The notes beneath the pieces were generated by a model. It made no database searches. It was not told the DNA's origin and saw nothing but the letters and a program-made list of their open reading frames with translations. Below are positions 1 through 12,846 of a stretch of 64,000 nt of DNA, one piece after another. The stretch comes from Piper betle (taxonomy: Eukaryota > Streptophyta > Magnoliopsida > Piperales > Piperaceae), in NCBI GenBank assembly GCA_033002965.1, contig JAURVB010012380.1:1-64000 (forward strand). Reading direction: 5' to 3'. Within the stretch, counting starts at the first letter, position 1; each line of letters begins with the position of its first letter. Position numbers and translations under genes: made by a program.

Positions 1-394
1 TCTAAAAAATTTCATAAAAATGGGAAAAATCCCATAAAATCAAACAACACCAAAAAAATTATAATGACATGCTCTAGAACTATCAACCCACCCAAACTGC
101 CCGAACGCGTCCTAACGCGGTAAACGGCCTAATACTAATTCTACGATCCACTATATATAAAAATAAAATAAATAAAAAAATGACTGGCATACTCTCATAT
201 ATCTGATAACTCATTCTGTTCTGCTGTATTCATGACGTTATCATCATATATTTGGGTACGCATGACCCTCATAGCTCATACACGCGACCGGCGTCGGCTT
301 GGTACACGTGTCCTGAAACTGACTCAACTCGAAAAATAACGGTCGACCCGACCGGTTTCGAATATAAAACCCTGACTCGAATCGTGGGTTTTAC
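1..394 (+). repeat. Dispersed repeat, copy 1 (possible LTR-like fragment)
   Basis: This block matches a second block at about 2636-2990 in the same orientation. Both run from an A-rich stretch through 'gtcctaacgc.gtaaacggcc', then 'attcatgac.ttatcatcat', then 'gggtacgcat', and end at 'gggttttac'. A shorter relative of the first part lies at 20236-20440. The shared right end suggests a defined element end, but no full LTR pair, primer-binding site or protein domain is visible. The left edge is cut by the window start. Confidence 0.6.
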
Positions 395-1736
395 ATGTCT
401 AGACTTGTGGTTTCAAAGGGTACTGAAGGAGACTGCCTGAGGTACTCGGCCTTCGTGCTCAAGGCCAGGAGTAATATGGAAGGTGCAGAGGGCGGAAAGG
501 AACGAGATTTGACGCGAGAAGCAATAGAGAAATGGCTGAGGCATGAGAATGTGAAAGATAGGGGGATGCTGTCGACCCGAGGGCGACGGCTCCTGTATGT
601 GCCCTGATGAGAGTTCTTGAGGAAGTATATGGTTTTCATTCAATAGGAGAGTTTGCTCTCCTGTGCCAGATTGATATTAGTTATTTTCCGGGCCGGTAAC
701 ACTCGTTACTGACGGTTTTTCTATATATATGTAGGTGAGAAATGCGAAGGATGAAAGCTGTCGGGACTGCGGAGGAGCAGCACGGAGCCGCGCACACATG
801 TACCTGCCGCGTGTAACGTATAATGATGGTGTGAACGATAATTTTGATGTGTTTGCTTGAGTGAATTACTTGTTATGAAACGAACTGATAAATATGAATG
901 AGTAGGGAGCCTTGGAGTACAAACTCGGCTCAAGTAAAAACGAATGAGATAATGGTTGAATGTCAGGGTAGATTATTATGTGTTACCGTATTTTTATAAA
1001 ATAGTATATATTTTCTTTTGGTTTCTCATTTATTATTTTGTCTTGTCTTTGCTTGTACATCATAGCATGCATGTAGCACTACGTTAGAACCCACGCATCC
1101 CATCCATGCATTTCATGTTTGCATCTTCATCTTGAGACACCGAGGGCAGATCCGGGTCGGCTTAACCGAACCCAGTAGATTAGCGAACGGTTCGGTCGTC
1201 GGTGACATTTCCGGGTCGGTTCACGGGTGAGCCGAAACGGGGTGTTACATAACTCGTACTTTATTATAGTATAACTGAAGGTATCATTTGTATATCGGGC
1301 ATACTCAACCTTCATAACATGTTCATATAATCATCTGACCCAATACTCATGGCCTAAAAACTATTTTAGCTCGAACTCATTTGAACTGACTCAAGTTTGG
1401 CCTAAACTGGGCAAAACTATAAATGGGTAAAATCCTTACCTAAAGTAGGGTTTTATATTTTTATTAAAAATAAATAGTTATTATTTATTTAATAATAATA
1501 ATAATTAGTTAGTACAATTTTGTTATTAGTATATATATTAATGATATGTGGGTCTTTAGCTAGCCAACATTGTTCATGGCTATAAGCTCAAAAAGTAAAT
1601 CAAATGAAGACAATATTTCATATTTTAAAATGAAACACATTGAATCATTAATCCACAGAGTCAGAAGATGATCGCAGGTTAATACTAACTAGTCGCTAAC
1701 CATCCCAACGTGTGGCTAAAAGATTCGAAACAATTT
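395..1736. other. Spacer with repeat-like sequence, no gene seen
   Basis: Only short unsupported ORFs occur here, such as one of 70 codons at 395-607 that resembles nothing I know. The 1130-1250 part is rich in 'cgggtcgg' and 'ccgaac' motifs and ends in 'ggggtgttaca', a flavour common in plant LTR-retrotransposon remnants. I see no conserved protein domain. Confidence 0.4.
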
Positions 1737-1858
1737 TTAATTACAATATAATTTAAAATAAATTCTAATTATAATACAATTTAAAATAAATTCTCATTAT
1801 AATATAATTTAAAATAATTCTAATTATAATATAATTTAAAATAAATTCTAATTACAAA
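1737..1858 (+). repeat. AT-rich minisatellite, left part
   Basis: About four imperfect copies of a unit near 30 bp, built on 'aattataatataatttaaaa' followed by 'taaattct'. The array stops exactly at the left end of the hAT-like element at 1859 and resumes right after it at 3785. The element therefore inserted into the array. Confidence 0.8.
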
Positions 1859-3784
1859 TAGAGGTGGGCATCGGTCAGATGGACATCAGACAAACTATTA
1901 CCATGTCCATCAAAATCTTGTTGGATAAAATTTATCGATCGACTTCAGACATTAAATTATCTGTAGGGCCTGAGCAATATCTGCCGACAGTCCGAAAAAC
2001 CACCGGGATTAGAGGCAAACTCCTATGCGTCGTGGCTGCCTCTGTCGCAAAACCCTTCTGTGTCGTCGCAAAATCACTCTGGACTACACGACGCAAAACT
2101 CGCCTTGCTCTTCGCTACGGACCGCCTCCTCTGCCTCTTGCGTTTGTCGCCCTTTGCACCACAGCAACCCCTCCGCTGGGACCGGCTCGGCAAGCCCGAC
2201 GAGTCTACGACCTCAACGTGCTCGGCAAAGGTGGTGGCTCGCCAGAAAATGGCTAAACAGAGGCAGTCGGATGGTGGGTGATTAGATCTGGCCGGCCTGG
2301 GCGGCAATGAGCTCCGCTCTTGTTGGGGAAAGCCGTGGGACGGTCGTCAATGTCAAAGTGGTAATTGGACGGCCACGACGACAGTCGTCGGCAAAATCAA
2401 TGACGCGAGCACATCGCTAGGCGCGGCGTTGGGAGGCCGGGCGACAGTCGGTGTATCACGGCAACGCCGCAGCGGGGCCTAGACGGCGACGTCAACAGCG
2501 TCGGCAACGACAAGCAAAAGGGGGCGGCACGACAAGGGTTTGGACAGGGAAGAGAAAAAGGGTCGGGGGTTGATCGATGGCAATATAGTAAATAAAATTT
2601 GACACGTCTACTGTCCCGAGTCAATAATGATAACTAACTCGAAATAAATCCTTAAAAAATCCACAAAATAAAAAATCCTATAAAATAAAACAAACACTAC
2701 AACATCATAATAACATGTCCTATAACTAACAACTTACCTAAATTCCCCGTAACGTGTCCTAACGCAGTAAACGGCCTAAAACTAAAAAAATAATTGGCAT
2801 ATACTTATATATTCTAATAACTCATTCATTTCTATTGTATTCATGACATTATCATCATATACTTGGGTACGCATAACCATCATTACTCATATATACGACC
2901 GGCATCAGCTCAATACACATATTCTAAAACATACTCAACTCGAATCGACGTCTGAACCGATCGCTCAGATTGCGGGTTTTACTCTATGTTTATAATGTGA
3001 TATATTTTTTCGAAGATGGATTATACAAGTTCATTATTAAGTATAAATAAATAAAGTGGATGTGAAAAAGATAGCAAAAATTTGATTGCTAAAGAAAGAG
3101 AACTTATAGACAGTACATCATAAAAGAGAAAAATAGTATCCGGTATATGTGTCTATTTTGATAGAAAATATTAAAAGAATGGAACATCTCCTACTTGTTG
3201 TTATTGTAAAAAAGTTTGAAGGAACTAAAAGTTATGAAACTACTCATTTATAGAAGTATATTGAAGGAAAATATCCTACTTTCAAAATAAAGAGGATATA
3301 AAATATGAGTAATTAACTTTTTCTATTTTTTATGTAGGGAGCTAGACGAAGAATCAATTATTAGAATATTTTATCTTTAAAATATATGTAATATTGGACT
3401 ATATTTTGATGTCAATGATTATTTTAAAGTTTCTATACATTGATTATCTTTTATTTGACTTTAAAAATTGAGAGCATGTTAATTAAATTGTAAGTGGGTT
3501 GATATGATTATTAATGTGAATATATAGTTCTAAATTCTTAAATATAAGAATGACTTTTATCCTTTTTATATGTATGTAATTATAATATTAGTCTTACAAA
3601 TATTGAAGACATTATTATATTATTGATATAAAATATCAGACACTCGATCGGTCGTTCGGTTGGATAAAAAAATATTCACATTTGGTTTGTTTTAATTTAG
3701 TCGAATTCGGTCAGTCAAATTCGGTCAGACATGTTTCGGACGTCAAGAGGGATGGATAAATTCGGACGTATGCGCCCACCCTTA
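1859..3784. mobile_element. Non-autonomous hAT-like element, family A copy 1
   Basis: The left end reads TAGAGGTGGGCATCGG and the right end GCGCCCACCCTTA, an imperfect terminal inverted repeat. Flanking 8-mers are ATTACAAA (1851-1858) and ATTGCAAT (3785-3792), 6 of 8 matching, as expected for an aged hAT target duplication. The subterminal zones are rich in GTCCGA/TCGGAC-type motifs. The left 110 bp aligns with the reverse complement of the right end of the element at 22223-23888, so the two are relatives in opposite orientation. No transposase is recognisable. The interior holds a GC-rich part (about 2000-2580) and a copy of the dispersed repeat also seen at 1-394. Confidence 0.72.
2570..2990 (+). 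repeat. Dispersed repeat, copy 2, inside the hAT-like element
   Basis: It begins at 'gatggcaatatagtaaataa', shared with about 20233 and, inverted, with 27890-27960. It continues into the block shared with 1-394 and ends at 'gggttttac'. It is either nested in, or carried by, the family A element. Confidence 0.6.
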
Positions 3785-3915
3785 ATTGCAATATAATTTA
3801 AAATAAATCCTAATTATAATAGAAATTAAAATAAATCCTAATTATAATAAAATTCAAAGTAAATTATAATTACAATAGAAATAAAAACAAATCTTAATTA
3901 TAATAAAAAATTAAA
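3785..3915 (+). repeat. AT-rich minisatellite, right part
   Basis: Continuation of the array at 1737-1858, with units of the form 'taattataatagaaattaaa' plus a short tail. The copies are more diverged than on the left. Confidence 0.7.
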
Positions 3916-4310
3916 AGTATTACTAATAAAAAATAAAATAAAATATTATAAAATAATTGAAAGACAAGTTACAAAACTGTATTAAAAATCTTTAATTTTA
4001 TATATTAATAAGTATAGATAAATGTATAAATATACTTTACAGAGGCATTATGTACCAAATTCTAATTATAGCTTTTATAAGTTGTAATTTTTATTTAGCG
4101 TAATTTAGTGGGTCTCGTTAGTAAAATCTATACAAATAAATATAAAACGAACAATTAGGATAATTATAAAATTTTAAATCAATCAACCATTGAAACCCTT
4201 ATCTTAATTTATCATAATAATTACAATAAAAAATGATTTGAAAATGTTTTTAATTTCAATGACCGCAATCTTGGGTTTCAATTCAAAAATCGCTCCGCCT
4301 TCCCCCCAAC
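3916..4310. other. AT-rich upstream region of the kinesin gene
   Basis: Mostly A/T with no ORF. It holds the presumed promoter of the kinesin gene; the MSA motif follows directly. No clear TATA box could be assigned. Confidence 0.4.
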
Positions 4311-4321
4311 CCCAACGGCTA
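4311..4321 (+). promoter_or_regulatory. MSA (mitosis-specific activator) element
   Basis: CCCAACGGCTA matches the MSA consensus YCYAACGGYYA at every position. It lies 177 bp before the kinesin start codon. MSA elements bind three-repeat MYB (MYB3R) factors and drive G2/M expression of plant cytokinesis genes, so the site fits the downstream phragmoplast kinesin. A telo-box-like 'ttagggtttt' follows at about 4351. Function is inferred from the match only. Confidence 0.6.
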
Positions 4322-4497
4322 CTCGCCGCCGCCGTCGTCGCCGTTCCAATTTAGGGTTTTCTCATGTCCGCCTCCATTTCTCCCCCCGCAGCCGCTGATT
4401 CCCGGCAAACCCTTCCCCCTTGATCTCCACCTCCCCCAATTCGAGTTTGTCCGGCACAAATTTCTCGAAGATCGGCGCTGCCAGCACAGGGTCCGCC

Positions 4498-7400
4498 ATG
4501 AAAGGCTCCTTGCCGAGAAGCCGGGCGTGGAAGAACATCTCGCCGGCGGACGCCACCCCGTCTCCGCAGCGGCACGACCTGGCTCGGAAGTTCAGATCCG
4601 AGAATGTCGATCCGAATATCTTCGCGGAGGCCGCGCCGCCGCCCAAGCCGCCGGTGCCCAAGGGGAGGAGCCCGCTCCCGCCGCGGCCGCCGCAGCACCC
4701 GGGGTCGAATCCCCTCAAGCGGAAGCTTGACATGATGGCCGTGCCCGAGAATGGGGTCTCCGGGAGCTTGCATTCGGGCGTGAAGGTGCATTTCTTGGGA
4801 AAAAGGTGGTTGCTTTGTGGGTTATGTGGAGATAGGTTTGGATTTTTTTGGTGATTTGTTCGTCTGTTTGATTTAGGTGGTGGTCAGGATGAGACCCCTC
4901 AAGGACGGGGAAGGGGAGCAGATAGTGCACAAGGTTTCCCTAATTCGGTTTCGGTTCTTGATAATGTATTTGGCTTTGATTCTGTTGCAGACACGGATTC
5001 CACTCAGGTGATAGTTATTGACTAGCTTGCTTTGCGAACCTGCTCAAATTTGGTTTATCTACTTTTTTATGGCACTGGCGATAATTTGGTTTTGAGCAGA
5101 CAGCTTAACAATACGTTTACATTTATCTTGATGTCAGCAAGATGTTTTTGAGCTTGTTGGAGTGCCACTGGTTGAGAACTGTTTGGCTGGGTTCAATAGT
5201 TCGATTTTTGCGTATGGCCAGGTTAACCATTTGCATACAGTGAAACAAAGAGAAACCAATTTGTTGCAATTTATTTATTTTTTCCCCATTTGATTAGAGT
5301 TTTTAATTTGTTCTGTCTTTTTTGCTTTACCAAAGACTGGTAGCGGAAAGACATTTACCATGTGGGGCCCTACCAATGTGTTAATTGAAGAAGAATTTTC
5401 AACTAACGATCAGAAAGGTCTAACACCTCGTGTTTTTGAGAGGCTGTTTTCTCGCATTAACGAGGTATGCGGTTTGTGAACTTTTTCTTGTAGCCACTCC
5501 TTACGATGCTTGACCTGCTGGCATGATACATGTTCCTTCATGTAGGAGCGGGTAAAACATTCTGAAATAGAGCTGACATATCAATGCCGTTGCTCTTTCT
5601 TAGAGGTATCAATCCATGTTGATTTTATGACACACGATCTTGGGTTCCATTAATTATTCTGATGTATTTTATTTTTTTCTGAAACAGATATATAATGAAC
5701 AAATCACTGATTTGTTGGATTCAAATCAAAAGAACCTTCATGTGAGAATTTTATCACTTTAATGCTTTCTTTCGTCCAATATTTTGATGATTGATGAATG
5801 CGCCTTCTCTAAGTTGTTTTCATTTTACGTGCTTAATAGATTAGGGAAGATGTGAAATCTGGTGTATATGTTGAGGATTTGACAGAAGAATATGTTTATG
5901 ATGTAAACGATGTAATAAAGCTTCTCATAAAGGTACCAATTGACCAACATCTTATATTATCTGGTTCTTTCTCCTTGCCAGCCTTGATTATGCTATGTTG
6001 GAGCTTACTCATTTGTTGCAACAATGCAGGGATTAACAAATAGGAGGATTGGTTCAACAAGTATAAATGCAGACAGTTCTCGCTCTCACACTGTGTTTAC
6101 TTGTGTAGTTGAATTTCGATCGAAGGTACGATTGTTTCCTATCTCATTGTTGTACTCAAAATATGCATGTACTTCTCAAGTATGTTCTCTTGTTTTAGGG
6201 ATTCAAAAAAGCACCACAATCCTACAAAGTTTTAGCGTTCTCCTTTTCTGTTAATAAAATATGAAGAAAAATATTGGGGCAAAAATTTAATCTGATTCTG
6301 CGTATAGACACTTTCTTATTGCAGTCCGCAGATTTTAACTTGTAGTCATTTTAACATGGATGTGTTTGTTGTAGAATATGGTAGATAATGCACGCAGATT
6401 TAAAATTAGTAGAATCAACCTGGTTGATCTTGCTGGTTCAGAAAGACAAAAGCTGACTAGGGCTGCAGGAGAACGTTTAAAGGAGGCTGGGAACATAAAC
6501 CGATCACTTTCACAGCTAGGGTATGATGCTACTACTTGCTTACCTAGCATGGTTAACGATTAAGAAGTTTTAATAGTTTCAATTGAGTACGATTCTCATT
6601 TATGAAGCAGGAACTTGATTAATATTTTAGCCGAAGTTTCTCAGTCAGGAAAGCAAAGGCATATCCCATATAGGGATTCCAAGTTGACTTTCTTGCTTCA
6701 GGAATCCCTTGGTGGCAATGCAAAATTAGCTATGATTTGCTCTATATCTCCAGCACAAAGGTACACATTTATTTCATCCTTATCATATACATTTGATATG
6801 TACCTCTTTTTGGACTTGACATTGGTTTGTAATTGCAGTTGCAAAAGTGAAACATTTAGTACACTACGTTTTGCACAGCGGGCAAAAGCAATTAAAACTA
6901 AGGCAACTGTGAATGAAGTACGCCAAGAGGATGTGAATTCTATGCGAGAAATTATCCGTCAATTAAGGGTATTTTTTACTTTTCTAGGCTATTTTGCAAT
7001 GTTCTTTTGTAGCATATTTCATTCCCATTTAAATTGATCCTTTCTGTTATGATTGTTAGGATGAACTTATGTGGCTGAAGTCCAATGGAAAATTTCCAGC
7101 TTATAATGGATGTTCCTCAACTGGATGGAATGTCAGAAAGAGCTTGAGTCTTTTGAAGAAGAGCTTGAGTCATCCCATGACAATGGCAATTGTGGATGAA
7201 GATGGTGACGAAGAGATGGAGATTGATGAGGATGCTGTTGAAAAGTTATGTGTTCAAGTCAGTCCTGAACCACCTTATCCACATAGTGCACAAACTCCAT
7301 GTACGAAGTTAAAGAACAGAGCTAACAATTTAGAATCTGAAGAAACTGATGTCATTATGGAAGACTGTCAAGATGAAGTTTCTTCATCTGTCAAAGTTGA

Positions 7401-10176
7401 CAGTCCGATAACTGTATGTTCTGGTCATGAGGGAGTTTGTGCTGCAAAAATTTCTTTAAATGATGATGCCCCTATGTTGAATTCTGTAAGACAAGCAGAT
7501 GTTAATGATGAGAAGATTGCAAGCCCCAAAAACAATGAGTTGCAGGCCAAAGGTTTTGCACAAGATTTGAGTGGTCAGAGGAACTCCACAAGCACTTTTA
7601 ATCTCAGCACTGAGCCCTGTCATTTATCTGCAGAAGTGAACTCTCCAATAATAACAGCTTCACCAACTGTTGACCATGATAGCAGAAAAACTCCTTGGAC
7701 TTCAGTGGCTTTATCAGCATCTGGGATACATAAATCTGTGTGTGAATCAAAGGTTCATTCTTGCAGTCGAAAGGATAGTGATTGCTCTCCAACTAATTAT
7801 TTGGAAGCAAGCCTTACCCGAGGTCTGCAGCTTCTTGAGAGCCACAGTAGGCATAATGTTTTGAGGTCAAAAGTGCTTGAACTTGGAGAAATTCACTGAC
7901 ATAAAAATTGAGACTCCAAGAGTTCAAAGAGGACATGATCTTGATCGCAGTCAGGTTATTTCATCATTAGTGCCCACAGATGGGTCTCAGGCCACCGAGA
8001 AGCTGAGACAAATTCCTAAAGTAAGATATAAGCATCCCTCTTTTAGTTACAGTAACCTTGTTTATGGGTATGTTTTTTGTCCTCTTTTTGCAAAGCAAAC
8101 CTTTTGTTTCCTTTTTGTGATGATTTTCACTGTAATGGAGCAGCATGCTTTTACATATATGCAGCCGCTAACTCAACATCTCTCATATTATTTTTAATAG
8201 GCAGTGGAGAAGGTTTTGGCAGGGGCCATTAGGAGAGAGATGGCACTGGAAGAAATTTGTGCAAATCAGGCAGCCGAGATTACTCACTTAAACCGTTTGG
8301 TATGTTTTTATGAATCTGTTTTTTCTTCTTTCTCAACTTTTTTTCTTATTTCCTCCTTATAGTCACTATGAAACCATCTTCTGCACTTGCTTTCAGGCGC
8401 AACAGTACAAGCATGAACGTGAATGCAATGTCATAAATGAGCAGATCAGGGAAAACAAAATCCGTCGCCTTGAAAGCCTTATCGATGGTGTAATGCCATC
8501 AGAAGACTACATGAAGGAAGAGTTTTTAGCTCTTGCAAATGAGCACCAGGTATCTTGCTTGTTTAGTGCAATTTGTTGTTAATTCTATTTTTTAGTTATA
8601 TTTTTTTGTTGACCGTCTCTTTTTCCAATGGTCAGCTTCTGAAGGAGAAATATGAATATCATCCTGAAGTTTTGAGAATGAAGATTGAACTTAAAAGGGT
8701 TCAAGATGAGCTGGATAAATATAGAAATTTTTTTGATATGGGGGAGAAAGATGTGCTAATGGAAGAGATCAAGGATCTTAGAAGCCAACTGGAGTACTAT
8801 GTTTATTTCTCAACTAAGAAAGCTTCAGATCATAAAAGTGTAATGCTCCACTTAACATATCCCAGTCATATTGATTCGGCACCTACAGATACAAAATCAG
8901 ATATGGCTGAAAGTGCCAAACAGCAACTAGAAAACGAAAGGCATGAATGGGCTGAGATGGAGAGGAAATGGATATCTTTTATAGAACAATTAAATGATGA
9001 GCTAGAGGCAAGTCGTTGTCTATCTGAGAAACAAAAATATGAGCTTGATGCAGGGAAAAAATGTACTGATGAGCTTAAAGAGGCTTTACAGTTTGCCATG
9101 CAAGGTCATGCACGCATACTTGAACAGTATGCTGACCTTCATGAAAAACATATAGCTCTTCTTGCCTCGCATAGAAAGATGCAGGATGTAGTGGCAGATG
9201 TCAAGAAGGCAGCAGCAAAAGCTGGAGTAAAAGGAGCTGAGTCTAAGTTTATTGATTCCCTTGCTTCTGAAATTTCGGTTTTGAAAGCAAACAGAGAAAA
9301 AGAAAGAAGGTACTGGAGTGATGAGAACAAAGGTCTTCAGCAGCAATTAAGGGATACAGCTGAAGCAGTTCAAGCTGCTGGCGAACTGCTTGTTCGACTT
9401 AAAGATACAGAAAAAGCTGTGATAGTTGCAGAAGTGAGTATTGCGAGTTTGTTTTTTTATTGATCAGCAACTACACTACATTAACTTGCTGTCCATGTTA
9501 AGCAAATTGTTTACTTTGTTCAAGGGAAATTCATTACTGTTTATTTTATATGAAAAATATGAACGGCTTACTTGGACTTATGCTTTCTTCATGCTCATAT
9601 GTTGGAGAAAAACAAATGCAGCATACTCCTATGCTGTTGATGAACATCAAACTTAAGGGGTTGGTTCTAAATGATAACTGAATGGAAGTGCAAGCCTGAT
9701 TGGATGCTTTCTAAATACACTAATACCGTCTATATGATTGACTACCATTCTGTATTTTCTTTTTTAAGGGCATAAAATATCTGGAAAATTTCTCTTTTCA
9801 GATAATTTGTTTTGAAGCAAATTTATCACAATACAGCTTCATCTAACATGAATTTTCTTCTGACTTAACATTTCTATTGTGCATTTTGCAGAGACGAGCC
9901 TCCAAGGCTGAAAAAGAAGCTGAACAAACAAAGAAGGAAATTGAGGATCTGAATAAAAAACACGACAGCGAAATAGCTAAATTAAATCAAAATCTTACAG
10001 AATCTCATCTTCGCAGTGAAGCAGTGAAACCTTTGTTGTACAATGAGACAGAAGATAAAGTTGCGAATGATGGAAGCAGTATTAATGATCAGCAATGGAG
10101 AGAAGAATTTCAAGCTTTTTGCAATGAACCTCCATCCCCTTCATGGTACTCTGCACATGATCAGTGTAATTTGTGA
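4498..10176 (+). CDS. KIN12: Phragmoplast kinesin, KIN-12 (PAKRP1) type
   Basis: Plus-end-directed microtubule motor of the PAKRP1/KIN-12 subfamily, which in Arabidopsis acts at the phragmoplast midzone in cytokinesis. Sixteen exons: 4498-4785, 4877-5007, 5138-5221, 5336-5464, 5546-5605, 5688-5741, 5840-5932, 6030-6125, 6375-6520, 6611-6760, 6839-6968, 7060-8020, 8201-8299, 8397-8549, 8636-9433, 9892-10176; about 1218 residues. The motor (about residues 97-455) shows the P-loop [14 protein letters not shown], switch I NADSSRSH, switch II DLAGSE and the neck-side [16 protein letters not shown]. The tail is acidic, then coiled coil, and ends in [17 protein letters not shown], like PAKRP1. Two frame breaks: exon 2 lacks one C near 4938-4941 (reading continues as [20 protein letters not shown]), and exon 12 breaks between 7860 and 7900. 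All other exons join in frame, so the breaks are probably sequence errors. The start is the first ATG in frame; ATG 4363 reaches a stop. Confidence 0.9.
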
Positions 10177-12846
10177 TGTAGGTTAAGTGGAATAACCATT
10201 CACCTCCTATTGTATTCAAGCATAGGAGCTATGATCTCACTAACTGCAAGATTCAAAAGGATTATTTTCAAATTTAATAGAGATGCCGATAGTTGTATAG
10301 TTTTGGCAGATTATTTTCAATTTTTTGTTGCTACTTAAAAGGATTGCCTAGTTTTTAATGCTCAAGTCATTTTGTTATGTAAAAGCTTGTATGTTTTGAT
10401 TAGTCATATGAAAAATCACGGGCTCTAGCGAGCAAATTGGTTAGGATGTTATGGTTTATTTGTTGTGATTTTAAATGTTAATGAATACTATCGGCGACAT
10501 AAAGCCTATATCACCCAGGTTAAGGTGTAGACGACAATTGTGTTTAGTCTCAAATTACAGGGATGAACCAATTTAGCAGGTAAACTTCTTCAGTTAAATG
10601 TTGCTTGATTTGTTTCTTTAAGTTGGAAGTGAATATATTCAGATAATGGTCCAGCTTATAAATGCAGTTGGCCTTCAGGGATGGAGAGGTATCCATCTAT
10701 TGTGTTCTAGCTTTGAATGTTTATTTCTGCTGCTGGGTTAGATGTCAAGAAGTTGGGAGGCAATCTTCAAGTGGATCATGGTTGCATGTCTGATTGCCTT
10801 ATGTTGATTTTGTAATGCAAGCAGAGGTAGACCATGAACAGGAGTGAAATTGTAGCAGACTTGAGTTTCCACATTATGTCTTGCCCAAGTGAGACCACAA
10901 AACAAACTACTTGTGACCGTGTCTTTCTCTGGCTTGAATGCAGGCATGGCCCTAATAAAGGTTATTGACCTTACAGGGGGACAAGGATGGGGCTGCCGAG
11001 CAAGACAAGGAAGATGCTCTCACCTCATTTTTGTTTAGATGGGGCATGGATGAATTATATTCAAATGTTGAAGTTGATGTATTTCGTATTTAAAACTGTT
11101 GGGCAATCTCATCTCTCGTTCTTGAACTATAGCTGGGCTAACCGAAACAATTAATCCGACTGGTTCTCTGCAGTCGCTTGCTGGGAAGAAGTTGAGGAAG
11201 AGTCACGAATGAGTGGTACGTTTTCACAAGTTATACATTTTTTGTCAACACTTTGTGAAGAATGATTGGATAAGTCCAAGATGCCGGATAACCATTTTAA
11301 GGGCATTTTAACTCAATGAAAGTTATTCCAAATGAGTTGAATTGGAGACAAAGGAAAAGTAGGGAAGAATGAATATCATATATGTAACTTGGTAAAAAAG
11401 AAAAAATCATATGTAGGACTGGTGAGGAGCTTAGATATTGTTATCGTGGTGGTGCCAATGAACTAAAAGTTGATGAAATCAAGCTTGTCAAGGTGAAGGT
11501 AAAAGGAACAGGAAGCCTAAGACTCATGGTCCCAAAGGTACCACAGGCTAGCTTTTGTCCACATCGACTAATTTGACAATACAAAAATGCAGACATTAAA
11601 GGATGAAGAGGTACTCTGTGGACATGAAAAAACACTACTGTCTGGTCCTTTCCAAAGAATTCTATGGTAAGTAATACAAGAACTGTCAAATAAAGTTGCT
11701 AAGGTTACAGATATGGATTTGACTGGTTGTCAGTACTATTACCATAGTTAAATTTCTTCAGGAAGGGAAGAATTTGTTACATTCTTTGCATTCATGTCAG
11801 TTACTTTTAAAAAAATTGGAAAGAAGTGGCAAGAAATAAAAAGATCATTGGCCTTACAAGTAAAAAGCTAAACAGAATTGTGGCAGTTGAAAGGAACCTT
11901 ATTTTCTGCTGCTAGCTTTTTGAAAGGAATGTTAATGTTGGCTGGAAGAGCACCAAGCTTTCACAAACATTTTCCATTTCATTCTAGTCAACCTCATACG
12001 GGGCTTTTTGATGCCTTTCTCTTCACTACTGCAATCAGCTTTTAAGGTAAGGAGAAAGTAAATAATAAAATTGCTTTTTCGCATTTTTTAAAGAAAAAGA
12101 TTCTTTAAAAAAAAAACAAAAGCAGAACAGATGAGCCAAAGTACTCAATTTTGAGGAAGCCTCCATTTTCATAAACATATTATCAGCTAGGTGAGACATT
12201 TTAACTATCTAAGAAGGGTCTATTGCAAATCGCATTTGGCCAATGAATGATACAGCTGTAGAAAAAAGAGCCACGGATGCTGAAGATCAGATGCTGATTT
12301 GAACCAAACAACCGTAGGATCTTAATCATGACAAACAGTTAATCTCACCAACAACACTCTGGACTCTGGATATTCCACAACTCATGCCAGCTGAAGAGAC
12401 AGAAGTACAGCTGCTGCTCTACTTTGATTATTGGAATAACAGCTGAATATATATATACTTCACAAGATTCAGCAATACAACAAGCAAACCATTGCTACCT
12501 TACATTGGAAAAATCTACGTCTTACATGTGGTGCTGTAATCCTTGCACCAAAGGATTTAACACTGGTTTCTTTACAACTGTGTGAGGAACTTCAAAGAAT
12601 CATTTTTGCCAATATGGCAATTAAATGCAATCAAATGTTGCTCCGGACATCTTCCTCTTCACAGTTCCAAGTAACCACTCAGTATGTACAGAACAGTTAA
12701 AGGCCTTTCCATATTCACTAAGCAAGTAACTGAAGCAGCTGAGTCTGCAAGACATGGATGTGAAGCTCGGAAGCTCAATTTTCATGTAGGATGTGAGCAG
12801 TTATCCTGTAGTCCATGTATTAGCATTGATTAAAATGATCATCGTG
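10177..12846. other. Spacer between kinesin and bHLH genes
   Basis: The first few hundred bases are presumably the kinesin 3' UTR, and 12.4-12.8 kb probably the 3' UTR of the convergent bHLH gene. In between I find no recognisable gene. Two short plus-strand open stretches (10977-11093, 39 codons; and about 11415-11560) look slightly protein-like but match nothing I know. Confidence 0.4.

Noticed and set aside
4363..4420. Upstream ATG at 4363 as start of the kinesin
   Set aside because: The frame from it reaches a stop within about 20 codons; ATG 4498 opens the frame that leads to the motor domain.
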